DNA from: Halieaceae bacterium
Lineage (GTDB): Bacteria > Pseudomonadota > Gammaproteobacteria > Pseudomonadales > Halieaceae
Direction: 5' to 3'
Length of the DNA stretch: 19,330 bases
NCBI GenBank assembly: GCA_902518075.1
Contig: CABYEX010000026.1
Coordinates: forward strand, 1 to 19,330
The translations under genes and the position numbers were made by a program. Below the pieces are notes generated by a model. The model worked only from the letters and a program-made list of their open reading frames with translations. It made no database searches and was not told where the DNA came from. This document shows positions 1 to 7,885 of this stretch, piece after piece. Each line of letters opens with the position of its first letter. Positions within the stretch are counted from its first letter, which is position 1.

Positions 1-2
1 TT

Positions 3-677
3 CCGCCACTCGAAAATGCTCTCGACATATTCACTCAGCGATATACGAACGGTGTGATAGGATTTTACGCAACAGGTGGTGTGGCGGCTGAAAAAGTTCA
101 GTATGCCTCTTCAATAGCCAGTGCACTTCTCGCTAAGGATCGCCGAGGAGATGGACGCGTCTCCAGGTACGTCGCCGAGGCTAACGCCGTGATGACCTTG
201 TTTGAGACATTTGAAGAACGCAATGAGGCCATCGGTTTCTATCTCCATGAGCGGAATCTAAAGATCCAAACCCAGGATCTTCAGGACGAGGAAATTATTC
301 CGGACTTTCTAAGGCTGGGAGGTCCCGCCGGTATGAGGCGCGATGCCTCGGTCGAGGAGATAACGCACCTAATACACCGCGCTGGCATTATGCGTGCTTA
401 CCCAGGTTTGCAGAAGCGGCTTGAAGCAGCGACGAAAACTGCTATTTCGCGTGGTTTTTGGACGCCACAGGACGGTCTGCCAGAGGACAGCTATGCGGAC
501 GAGTATCTGATCTATGGCCTGGACATTTACTACGGTGTTCACACTAGCAGTGAGTTCGAGGGTGTAAGGCTTACCCCAGACAATTTGCGCACTGTTGATG
601 AGGAACTGCACGATATCGTCTCTTTCTTATTTCCAACCCGAGAAGAGCTGTTCCGTTCAATGGGCTGGCAGTCATGA
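3..677 (+). CDS. Hypothetical protein, 5' end outside window
   Basis: The reading frame is open from the first bases of the window to the TGA at 675-677, so the true start lies upstream; the GTG at 54 is only an internal candidate. I do not recognise the family with confidence. A conspicuous block at about 345-377 encodes D-A-S-V-E-E-I-T-H-L-I-H, with Glu and His spaced as possible metal ligands, followed by an aromatic segment (D-E-Y-L-I-Y-G-L-D-I-Y-Y-G, about 510-548). From memory this pattern recalls poorly characterised exported proteins of marine bacteria, but that is a loose impression. The stop overlaps the start of the next gene in an ATGA, so the two are probably translationally coupled and the protein likely works with the exported peptidase-like protein. 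Function unknown. Confidence 0.75.
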   Translation, partial: PPLENALDIFTQRYTNGVIGFYATGGVAAEKVQYASSIASALLAKDRRGDGRVSRYVAEANAVMTLFETFEERNEAIGFYLHERNLKIQTQDLQDEEIIPDFLRLGGPAGMRRDASVEEITHLIHRAGIMRAYPGLQKRLEAATKTAISRGFWTPQDGLPEDSYADEYLIYGLDIYYGVHTSSEFEGVRLTPDNLRTVDEELHDIVSFLFPTREELFRSMGWQS

Positions 678-2290
678 GAAGAATCTTCATAGGGTTTACG
701 CTGGCATTGTGTTTTCAGGCGACCATGATGAACGCCGCAAAAGCAGATACCGAGTATGTGTCGCTAATACAGCTATTCGAGGACTTCAGGGAGCAGTTTC
801 GAATCTCTGATAGAGCAACATATCTGGCAACCGTATCCGAGCGGTCGGTAGCAATGGAGTTCAAGGGCCTTATTGACTTTGAGCGGCGCCTTGCAGCTTT
901 CAAGGATGACGACTGGCCCGTATCACGTCAGGTAGATTTAAGGCTGATAAGGGCCGAAATGAATGGTTTGCGGTTCGCGCATACGGTTACACGTCCGTGG
1001 TCGACGGACCCCGGTTATTATGCGGATTTTGTGCGTGAGATCGGCTACGGCCATCGCTTTCCGCTGTCGTCTCGGGCGCTTGCAGAGTTTTCCAGATGCC
1101 TGAAGGCAACAGGTCCCATTTTTGCTAACGCTCGCGACAATCTTTCAGATGTAGGGAAGATTCCGAGAGACCTGGCCACACTTGCCATACGAGATCTCTC
1201 GGAAAGCCGAGAGCAGCTTGAATATCTGGCAACGCGTCTTACCCAGTACCATCCGGAAATCCTGTCAGATGTTCAACAGGCAGTTAGGCATACTGAGGAA
1301 TTTTCAGCCTGGCTGAAGAGTCATCGGCCAGATATGAATGGGGTCGCAGGTGTCGGCCGAGAGAATTACAACTGGCTGCTTGAGCACGTCTATCTAATAC
1401 CGTACTCCATCGATGAACTTCGTCTCATGGTTGAACTCGAAGACAATCGTGTCGTCACATTCCAGCGACTCGAACAGGTGCGAAACGCCCACTTGCCTCA
1501 ACTCCAACCGGTAAGTTCTCAGGAGGAGTATCGGGAGAGCGTGTACGGCTCAATCGAGCATCTGATGAACTTCATCAAGGATAGAAAACTCTTCTCCATG
1601 CCAGACTACCTGGTGCCAGGTGACTACCCTGGGTCTTGGCACGGTTTTGATCGCAACTGGCCAGAGAAGCATGACTACTTTTTCAATTTTTCTCACCGAG
1701 AATCACTTATGGAAGAAGCTCACGAAATGGTGGGACACCATTTCGATGAACTCCGCGCAGATCGACACCCTCATCCCGTGCGCCATGGCTGGCGTCCTCA
1801 TAAGATATCAACCGCGCGTGCGGAGGGCTTTGCTTTTGCGATAGAAGAACTTTTCATGCATGCAGGATACTTGGAGCATCGTTCGCCTAGGACACGCGAG
1901 GTGGCTTATGAGCAGGCCGCCTTCCGCACCGTCAGGGCCATGGCCGACTTGCGCATGCACAATCTTGAGTGGGACCTAGAACAAGCCATGGACTACGCGG
2001 TTGCTAATGCGCCACACGGCGAACTTCTTGATGGTAGCGATCATCTGTGGTTCGAAATGGGAACGACTCTTAGGGGCACAGGTCACCACATGCTCATGGT
2101 GATCGGTAAGGTAGAGTTCATAAAGCTGTTCCGCGATTATGCCCATGCAAAAGGAGATGACTTCCAGATCAAGGAATTCCTGGACAGGTTTTTTGCATCA
2201 GGCGTCATTCCCTTCTCGCTTATCAGAATGGAAATGCTGGAGAACTCAGCACCAGACCAACAATTCGCAACAAACGGAAGAGACTATTAA
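674..2290 (+). CDS. Exported DUF885-family metallopeptidase-like protein
   Basis: This 538-residue protein has an N-terminal signal sequence (Arg-Arg, hydrophobic residues 4-16, Ala-rich cleavage region near 21-24), so it probably acts in the periplasm or outside. The C-terminal half shows the DUF885 pattern: a His-Glu/Gly-His-His motif at 350-356 (HEMVGHH), an EGFAFAIEEL segment near 384-393, a D-L-R-x-H helix, and a terminal block ending in G-V-I-P-F-S-L. DUF885 proteins are putative zinc peptidases related to carboxypeptidase-like gluzincins. The usual motif is HExxPGHH; here it is one residue shorter and lacks the Pro, so the metal site may be altered. The start shares ATGA with the preceding gene and the TAA shares one base with the next ATG. 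I infer a role in trimming peptides, perhaps hydroxyproline-containing ones; substrate unproven. Confidence 0.75.
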   Translation: MRRIFIGFTLALCFQATMMNAAKADTEYVSLIQLFEDFREQFRISDRATYLATVSERSVAMEFKGLIDFERRLAAFKDDDWPVSRQVDLRLIRAEMNGLRFAHTVTRPWSTDPGYYADFVREIGYGHRFPLSSRALAEFSRCLKATGPIFANARDNLSDVGKIPRDLATLAIRDLSESREQLEYLATRLTQYHPEILSDVQQAVRHTEEFSAWLKSHRPDMNGVAGVGRENYNWLLEHVYLIPYSIDELRLMVELEDNRVVTFQRLEQVRNAHLPQLQPVSSQEEYRESVYGSIEHLMNFIKDRKLFSMPDYLVPGDYPGSWHGFDRNWPEKHDYFFNFSHRESLMEEAHEMVGHHFDELRADRHPHPVRHGWRPHKISTARAEGFAFAIEELFMHAGYLEHRSPRTREVAYEQAAFRTVRAMADLRMHNLEWDLEQAMDYAVANAPHGELLDGSDHLWFEMGTTLRGTGHHMLMVIGKVEFIKLFRDYAHAKGDDFQIKEFLDRFFASGVIPFSLIRMEMLENSAPDQQFATNGRDY

Positions 2291-3657
2291 TGCATTTATT
2301 GAGACCTGCTCTTGTGCTGCTTGGCATGCTGCTGCCAACCAGCGTGTATGCGGCGACCGTACTAAACAACGTCAATATTATTGACGCAACCGGTGCACCA
2401 CTTCAAAAAAACCGGCATATCATCCTTAGGGACGACCGCATCGGTGCAATTGGGCATGGTGCTTTTAAGGGAGCGCATCCGGATGACAAGGTACTGGACC
2501 TTGGTGGGGCATTCGTAATTCCCGGACTATGGAATATGCACGTTCACCTCACTGCACTCCTCCCTCATAACCATGCTTTAGATGGTGCTTCACATGGCGC
2601 AAAGGTCATCCGAGCCGGCGTCAATGCGATGGAGGGTCTGCGGCACGGGTTCACGGCGCTGAAATCTGTCGGCGAAGAGGGGTACATCGATGTGGTCTTA
2701 CAGCAGGCCTTCGACGAGGGGTTCCTAATGGGTCCCCGAGTTTTCGCTAGTGGTGAGCCTGTGTCTCCTACTGCGGGGCATAGAGGAGATGTAGAGAAGG
2801 GCGCAGACGGACCCGCGGAAATCCGCAAAACCATTCGCGAACGAGTGCAGAAAGGAGCCTCAGCAATCAAGCTTTTCGACGTCGAAATGCTCCCAGATGA
2901 ACTCGAGGCCGCGCTGACAACGGCACGCTCACTCGGCGTCCCGGTTACAACGCACAGCCGGGAGCCTGCAACTCGAAGAGCGGTGCTAGCCGGGATAGAT
3001 GCGATTGAGCACGGCTATAACATTTCAAACGACACCATTAGCCTCATGGCAGAGCGGGGCACCTACTATACGCCAACGATCATCTGCAATCTCAGCGCGG
3101 AACATATCAGGGAACGCGAAGAACGGCTCGCCCGACTCGGCTATAGCAACGACCAACAGGTCGTGCGCCTGCGTACGGAAATCGCCTACGCAGATGAGCG
3201 CAGTCCTGAGCACGCACTGTTCCAGCGCCAGGCGCTGGCAAAGGCCGCAAAATCCGGTGTGAGACTCATGATAGGTTCCGATTCCATGCCGGTCGGCGAA
3301 ATGGGCTGGCTCGAGATGGAGCAATTCGTTCTGTCCGGTGTGAGTGAAATGGATACTCTTATCGCAGCTACAAGCAATCCCGCCCAGCATATGGGGGTCG
3401 GTGCTGATCTTGGCACCGTAGAGGCCGGTAAACTTGCGGATCTTGTTGTGCTTAAGGCAAACCCCCTTGAGAACATCTCAAATATCCGAACGGTGAAGAT
3501 GGTATTCAAGGGCGGTATTCCAGTGAACCTGGAACCGCAACTGGGCACGTTGCGATTTTTCGACTACTTTGAATCAAAGGGAGCGCCTGAAGCCTTCCGT
3601 GGGCGATCCGAAAAGGCCGCAGGCTTCGTTCGTGATGGTAATCCTTATGGTGATTGA
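2290..3657 (+). CDS. Exported amidohydrolase, imidazolonepropionase/prolidase-like (COG1228)
   Basis: The 455-residue protein begins with a signal peptide ending near Ala21-Ala22. It has the amidohydrolase-superfamily metal set in order: H84-x-H86 (in NMHVHL), K194 in AIKLFD (candidate carboxylated lysine), H222 in THSRE, H241 in IEHG and D331 in GSDS. The small beta domain is split between the N-terminus and the C-terminal GKLADLVVL segment. This layout is typical of COG1228 enzymes, which include exported prolidases reported to cleave Xaa-Pro and Xaa-hydroxyproline dipeptides. That activity fits the downstream epimerases, but the family also has lactam and other amide hydrolases, so the substrate is inference. 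A GGAAGAG site precedes the ATG, which overlaps the previous stop by one base. A short C-terminal tail (about 415-455) follows the barrel. Confidence 0.85.
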   Translation: MHLLRPALVLLGMLLPTSVYAATVLNNVNIIDATGAPLQKNRHIILRDDRIGAIGHGAFKGAHPDDKVLDLGGAFVIPGLWNMHVHLTALLPHNHALDGASHGAKVIRAGVNAMEGLRHGFTALKSVGEEGYIDVVLQQAFDEGFLMGPRVFASGEPVSPTAGHRGDVEKGADGPAEIRKTIRERVQKGASAIKLFDVEMLPDELEAALTTARSLGVPVTTHSREPATRRAVLAGIDAIEHGYNISNDTISLMAERGTYYTPTIICNLSAEHIREREERLARLGYSNDQQVVRLRTEIAYADERSPEHALFQRQALAKAAKSGVRLMIGSDSMPVGEMGWLEMEQFVLSGVSEMDTLIAATSNPAQHMGVGADLGTVEAGKLADLVVLKANPLENISNIRTVKMVFKGGIPVNLEPQLGTLRFFDYFESKGAPEAFRGRSEKAAGFVRDGNPYGD

Positions 3658-3678
3658 CAGAGCACAGGAAACAGTCCT

Positions 3679-4704
3679 ATGTCTAGCTACAACTGCTTTT
3701 CGGTAAATACGGTCGATTCACATACTGAGGGAAATCCGACCCGAGTTATCGTTGGTGGTGTGCCAGTTCCGCCGGGGAAAAGCCTTCAGGAGCAGGCCGT
3801 ATGGCTTCGTCAGCACAATGATGGCTTGCGCCGGATGCTGAACTTTGAACCTAGAGGTTCAGGACTCATGTGCTCTGTGTTGGTGCTTCCCCCTTTTTCT
3901 CGCGAGGCTGATTTCGCCGCGATTATCATGGAACAAGATGAGTATGTGCCCATGTGCGGTCATTGCATCATCGGCACGGCGACCACTATTGTGAGCCAGG
4001 GGATGGTAGACATAGTAGAACCTGTAACCAGGGTAGTCTTCGATACGCTTGCGGGTAAAGTTGCCTGCGACGTGCAAGTAATTGACGGCAAAGTAGGGTC
4101 AGTCAGTTTCGAAAACGTAGAGAGTTTCCTGCTCAGATCGGACATTTCAATTGCCGTAGAGAATATCGGTGAGCTGAAGGTCGATATAGCCTACGGCGGG
4201 GATTTCTATACTTTTGTTGATGGCGACGCCCTCGATTTGGACCTCGGTATTCATAACGATGCCAGACTCATTGAAGCCTGGACGAGAATAAGGCGTGCAG
4301 TGGGCGAGCAGGTTGAAACTGTCCATCCAGAGAACCCGCTGATCAACCGCTGTTACCAAGTGCTGTTCACAAGCAATCGCAATAAGCAACATGATTACCG
4401 ACAAACCGTTACGGTACCGCCAGGAACACTGGACCGGTCCCCCTGCGGTACCGGTACCAGCGCGCGGATGGCTCTGCTGTTCGCTCGCGGCGAACTGGGA
4501 CTGGGTGAGCCTAAAGACTTCGAAGGCCCGCTTGGCACCTATTTTCGAGGAGAGGCTCTCAGCGCTGAAGAGCGCGACGGCGTTTACTTCATCCGCCCAA
4601 GGATCACTGGACGTGCATTCATCACAGGCCATCACCAGTTTGTTCTGGACCCGGAAGATCCACTCCCGCGTGGCTATCGGGTAGGCCCCGAGGCAACCGG
4701 ATGA
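3679..4704 (+). CDS. Proline racemase-superfamily enzyme, Cys/Cys type; probable 4-hydroxyproline 2-epimerase
   Basis: The 341-residue protein has the full proline racemase-superfamily fold pattern: V-D-S-H-T-E-G-N-P-T-R near residues 12-22, the first catalytic motif M-C93-G-H95-C, the V-D-I-A-Y-G-G-D segment (168-175), and the second catalytic motif D252-R-S-P-C256-G-T-G-T. Both catalytic cysteines are present, as in racemases and epimerases; trans-3-hydroxyproline dehydratases have Thr at the second site. With a deaminase and semialdehyde dehydrogenase nearby, conversion of trans-4-hydroxy-L-proline to cis-4-hydroxy-D-proline is the best guess, with proline racemase the alternative. It is cytoplasmic (no signal). 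AGGAA at 3666-3670 lies 8 bp before the ATG. It follows the amidohydrolase by 21 bp in the same operon. Confidence 0.88.
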   Translation: MSSYNCFSVNTVDSHTEGNPTRVIVGGVPVPPGKSLQEQAVWLRQHNDGLRRMLNFEPRGSGLMCSVLVLPPFSREADFAAIIMEQDEYVPMCGHCIIGTATTIVSQGMVDIVEPVTRVVFDTLAGKVACDVQVIDGKVGSVSFENVESFLLRSDISIAVENIGELKVDIAYGGDFYTFVDGDALDLDLGIHNDARLIEAWTRIRRAVGEQVETVHPENPLINRCYQVLFTSNRNKQHDYRQTVTVPPGTLDRSPCGTGTSARMALLFARGELGLGEPKDFEGPLGTYFRGEALSAEERDGVYFIRPRITGRAFITGHHQFVLDPEDPLPRGYRVGPEATG

Positions 4705-4749
4705 TAAGGGCCCGGCTAGTAAAACACCCGTGAAGGAAAATCGATAAAT

Positions 4750-4953
4750 ATGTTCAAGCATCCAGTTGTGGCTCTGGCGATCATTAGCACTCTAGCGAGC
4801 GAGGCGGCCTTTGCGGGGGATCCGATCAATCTGCAGACAGTTCCGCTTATCGAAGAGCGGGCGACGCAACGTTGCTCTAATCGCATAAAATGGCTACCAA
4901 ATGACCGCGCAATGCCAATATCTGCAGAGGAAGTTCGAGCAACCGCGAGGTGA
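4750..4953 (+). CDS. Small putative exported protein (67 aa)
   Basis: This short frame lies between the two epimerase paralogues. It encodes a convincing signal peptide (basic start MFKHP, hydrophobic core, A-F-A-G cleavage near 21-23) and a mature part of only about 44 residues with a single Cys. A GAAGGA site sits about 12 bp before the ATG. Its TGA overlaps a GTG at 4950 and forms the Shine-Dalgarno of the next gene, so its translation could feed into the second epimerase. It resembles no family I know. It may be a real small periplasmic peptide, or the N-terminal remnant of an exported hydrolase lost when the epimerase gene was duplicated or inserted. Existence is moderately supported; function unknown. 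Confidence 0.5.
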   Translation: MFKHPVVALAIISTLASEAAFAGDPINLQTVPLIEERATQRCSNRIKWLPNDRAMPISAEEVRATAR

Positions 4954-4958
4954 GCGGA

Positions 4959-5984
4959 ATGGCAGGAAATCGTCGGCGCAGGGTCCACACTGTCGACTCT
5001 CATACCGAAGGGAATCCAACCCGAGTAATTGTTGGAGGAGTTCGTTGCCCCCCAGGGGAGACAATTTTCGAGAGGCTCGCCTGGCTCGAGGAAAATGACG
5101 ACAGCCTTCGCAAGCTGCTTGTCCACGAGCCACGTGGCGGTGGTCTCATGTGCGCTGTGCTACTTATGCCGTCTATCAGCGAGACAGCAGATTTTTCGGT
5201 GCTAATCATGGAGCAGGAGGGGTTCGTCCCCATGAGTGGCCACTGCATCATTGGCACTGCGATGACGGTAGTTGAGACCGGAATGGTGGATATGATCGAA
5301 CCACAGACGACAGTCAGGTTCGATACGCCCGCAGGACTCGTCACCTGCTACGTCGATGTCGTAGACGGCGAAGTGGATGCTGTCAGCTTTGAAAATGTTG
5401 CCAGCTTCCTAGACCGAAAAAATGCAACCATTCACACAGCCCTTTCCGGAACTTTGTCTATAGACATAGCCTACGGCGGAGACTACTACGCTATGGTCGA
5501 CGCTGACACAATTGGCCTAGAGCTCAATCCGGTAAACGACGCGCGGATCATTGAGACTGCTGTTGATATCCGCAGGTCAGTTCTGGAACAACTCACTGTC
5601 CAACATCCGGTTGTGCCGGAAATAAACGAGTGCTACCAGGTACTCTTTACATCTGCTGATCACGATAATGGTGACTACAAGCAGACAATCGTGTCACCTC
5701 CGGGCGCAGTCGACCGCTCGCCGTGTGGCACCGGGACATGCGCGAGGCTTGCGTCATTGTTTGCTAACGGCATGATAGGTATCGGCGAGACGCGGCTCTT
5801 CGAGGGCGTGCTTGGAACCTGTTTTGAGGGGCAGGTGATCGAAGCCCGCAACCATCAAGGCAGGCACTTCGTCACCCCCAGGGTGCGAGGCCGAGCGCAC
5901 ATCACCGGCTTTCACCAGTTCACTCTTGCTGCCCAAGATCCTTTCCCTGCGGGTTTCCGCATGGGTCCTTTGCCGCTGAAGTAA
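4959..5984 (+). CDS. Proline racemase-superfamily enzyme, Ser/Cys type
   Basis: Starting at the ATG 4959 gives 341 residues, the same length and numbering as the upstream paralogue. AGGTGA at 4948-4953 lies 5 bp upstream, so I prefer this start to the GTG at 4950. Superfamily motifs are V-D-S-H-T-E-G-N-P-T-R near the N-terminus, I-D-I-A-Y-G-G-D, and D-R-S-P-C256-G-T-G-T. The first catalytic position, however, reads P-M-S93-G-H-C: Ser replaces the Cys of its neighbour. Ser/Cys members are known in this superfamily, and I recall hydroxyproline epimerase activity among them, but one-base racemisation cannot be assumed. C96, three residues on, is present in both copies. The pair looks like a tandem duplication followed by divergence. 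The gene ends 8 bp from the convergent symporter gene. Confidence 0.85.
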   Translation: MAGNRRRRVHTVDSHTEGNPTRVIVGGVRCPPGETIFERLAWLEENDDSLRKLLVHEPRGGGLMCAVLLMPSISETADFSVLIMEQEGFVPMSGHCIIGTAMTVVETGMVDMIEPQTTVRFDTPAGLVTCYVDVVDGEVDAVSFENVASFLDRKNATIHTALSGTLSIDIAYGGDYYAMVDADTIGLELNPVNDARIIETAVDIRRSVLEQLTVQHPVVPEINECYQVLFTSADHDNGDYKQTIVSPPGAVDRSPCGTGTCARLASLFANGMIGIGETRLFEGVLGTCFEGQVIEARNHQGRHFVTPRVRGRAHITGFHQFTLAAQDPFPAGFRMGPLPLK

Positions 5985-5992
5985 CCGAAGAC

Positions 5993-7678
5993 TCACAGCG
6001 TCAGAATCCACAGGAATCCATAGACCAACAGGGTCACGGCACCACAACTCATAACGAAGCCAATCATTGTGACTTTCGACGGTTTCATAAATTCAAAGTC
6101 AGGGTGCTCAATGAGCACGGCTCTTGTCGCTGGTTTTGTAGTCTTTGGCAGGGTCATAGGTGGCACCTCAGGTTCATCCAGTTCTACCGGCGTACGCAGC
6201 GTCTCGTAGATGCGATCCAGCTTTTCCTTCGAGGGTGGCGTTGTCGCCATACTGACCACGACCATCACAAAACTAGCGACACCCAAGTAAATTATCATTT
6301 GCCATGGTAAAGAGAGCGCGCCATCGTAAAGCATGAACCGTGGCAACATAGGTGCAAATGAGGCATTGAAGCTGTAGCCAACCACATTGACATCGCTGGT
6401 CAGAAACCACGCCGCGAAGCCACTCAATGTGGATGCCCACGCCCCCACAGCGGTCGCCCGCCGCCAGAAAAAGCTCGCCCAGATCGCGACACCCATCATC
6501 GCCTGAACTATCCAAAAAAGCTCCAGCCCTGCGATAACGCTCGTCAGCCGAAAGGCAATAAAAATGCCGCCCAACACAACAATAACAGACGCAATTCTTC
6601 CTACCGTGATGTAGTGCCTCTCGCTCTGACCCGGCCGGATAAATGGCTTGTAAATGTTCTCAGTAAACAGTGCCGATGAGGAAACCATGAAAGTGTCACA
6701 AGAACTCATCACCGCGGCGAGCATGGACGCAACGAACAAACCGACCAACCCGGGCGCAACGGTGGGCAGAATGTCTCTAGCCAGCATGCCATAGACCTGA
6801 TCTGAGTCTGCATTTGCGTAAATGGCAATCGCAATAAGTCCTGTCAGAGCCCACGCAACTGTGCAGACTCTCTTCAGGAACATTCCGCAGACTAGGCCTA
6901 CCCTGGAATCGAACTCTGAACGCCCCGCGCCGCACATGGCCATCGAGTAGGGTGACGTAACCCAGCCGATAATCCCGTTAATAGTGATTACGATGATGTA
7001 AAGCATCGTGATTTCGCCCGGAGCCACCACGGCAAACACTTCTGGATTAGCGATGGATTCGCGCAGGCCCGACATCCCGCCTACCGCCTGAAACGCAAAG
7101 GGGAGCAGCAGGAAAGACAGCACCACCGTCAGCAGACCCTGAATAAGGTCTGTGACGATGGCGGCATTTAAACCACCCGCAACACCATACACTACAAACA
7201 TGCCGGTCATCGCAAAGATGACCAATTCCGGGCTTACCACATCTCCGAATACAGCAGTTACCATAGCGCTCGAGGCTTTCAGCACCACGCCGATATTGAC
7301 CGAAAGCTGCAACATCCCAACGAGGGCAAACAACACAGCCACACTTGCACCATAACGGACATTCAAATAATCCGCTGTGGTGACGCTGCGCATGCGTCGG
7401 AAGAGTGGCGCCAGGATCCAGTAAATAGGTGTTGCGAATAACCACAACCACTGGTACCAAATACCTGACGCGCCGGACGAGTATGTCTTTGACGCCACAG
7501 TGACAGCTTGGTCAGTGTTGGTGCCAGTTCCGAAAGTAAAGAAAGTCAGCATGGCCTTGCCGAACTTTCGGTCACTGATAAAAAAGTCAGATGCCGACGA
7601 CACTTTTTTCGATGTCATTATGCCCAGCCCGGTGATCCCCGCCAGGTAGATGGCAATCACAACCCATTCAAAAATCAA
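5993..7678 (-). CDS. Sodium:solute symporter (SSF family), candidate hydroxyproline importer
   Basis: The frame extends back to 7795, but the first 39 codons are polar and atypical. A TTG at 7676-7678 is preceded by GGAGAG (7684-7689) with 5 bp spacing and opens directly on the first membrane helix (I-F-E-W-V-V-I-A-I-Y-L-A-G), so I start there, giving 561 residues. About 13 hydrophobic segments follow, with SSF-like features: G-L-G near the end of TM1, the loop V-S-S-A-S-D-F-F-I-S-D-R, and an S-S-C-D-T-F-M segment in the region that holds Na2-site residues in relatives. A hydrophilic stretch precedes the last helix. Family members import proline, sugars, carboxylates or vitamins with Na+. The convergent epimerases suggest hydroxyproline or proline as cargo, which is inference. 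A TATACT box at 7827-7832 (minus strand) could be its -10. Confidence 0.85.
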   Translation of the reverse strand: MIFEWVVIAIYLAGITGLGIMTSKKVSSASDFFISDRKFGKAMLTFFTFGTGTNTDQAVTVASKTYSSGASGIWYQWLWLFATPIYWILAPLFRRMRSVTTADYLNVRYGASVAVLFALVGMLQLSVNIGVVLKASSAMVTAVFGDVVSPELVIFAMTGMFVVYGVAGGLNAAIVTDLIQGLLTVVLSFLLLPFAFQAVGGMSGLRESIANPEVFAVVAPGEITMLYIIVITINGIIGWVTSPYSMAMCGAGRSEFDSRVGLVCGMFLKRVCTVAWALTGLIAIAIYANADSDQVYGMLARDILPTVAPGLVGLFVASMLAAVMSSCDTFMVSSSALFTENIYKPFIRPGQSERHYITVGRIASVIVVLGGIFIAFRLTSVIAGLELFWIVQAMMGVAIWASFFWRRATAVGAWASTLSGFAAWFLTSDVNVVGYSFNASFAPMLPRFMLYDGALSLPWQMIIYLGVASFVMVVVSMATTPPSKEKLDRIYETLRTPVELDEPEVPPMTLPKTTKPATRAVLIEHPDFEFMKPSKVTMIGFVMSCGAVTLLVYGFLWILTL

Positions 7679-7779
7679 AGGAACTCTCCATGCCCCAGGC
7701 AAACTCCTTGTCTGGTACAGTTTCTGCTTATGTTGCTGATCGTTGCTTGCGCGGAAGCCCACAGCTCTGCTACACGAGC

Positions 7780-7807
7780 CGGCACTTACCGGCACCTAAA
7801 AGTGCCG
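7780..7807 (-). repeat. CGGCAC repeats forming a hairpin in the symporter leader
   Basis: CGGCAC occurs twice (7780-7785 and 7790-7795), and its inverted copy GTGCCG lies at 7802-7807. The second copy can pair with the inverted one (6 bp, loop of 6), so the long symporter 5' leader may hold a choice of stem-loops. No known riboswitch pattern was recognised. Confidence 0.35.
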
Positions 7808-7841
7808 CCTGCTGCCCTTTTAAATCAGTATAAGCACGATC

Positions 7842-7854
7842 GTATATGATATAC
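7842..7854. promoter_or_regulatory. Palindromic operator, site 1 (symporter / aldo-keto reductase)
   Basis: GTATATGATATAC is a perfect palindrome around a central G. It contains TATGAT, a good -10 hexamer for the reductase on the + strand, and lies just upstream of the TATACT box that could serve the symporter. It shares the G-N-ATA-NNN-TATAC pattern with sites at 9818 and 13096. A repressor bound here would block the reductase promoter. The regulator is not encoded in the window; short AT-rich palindromes of this kind are common targets of GntR-type proteins, but that is inference. Confidence 0.55.
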
Positions 7855-7885
7855 AGTGTTGATGGTAAACGGGTTGAGAAACGTC

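Noticed and set aside
4147..4761. 204-codon minus-strand frame over the first epimerase gene
   Set aside because: It is antisense to a gene with complete catalytic motifs, and its translation shows no family pattern.
5985..5992. Terminator between the second epimerase and the convergent symporter
   Set aside because: Only 8 bp separate the two stops and no hairpin is evident there.
7047..7460. 137-codon minus-strand frame within the symporter gene
   Set aside because: It is an alternate frame of the same strand as the symporter, whose membrane helices are continuous; rich in Cys/Arg as expected of a shadow frame.
7679..7795. 39-residue N-terminal extension of the symporter
   Set aside because: The extension is polar, lacks a ribosome site at its start, and the TTG at 7678 has a strong one directly before the first membrane helix.
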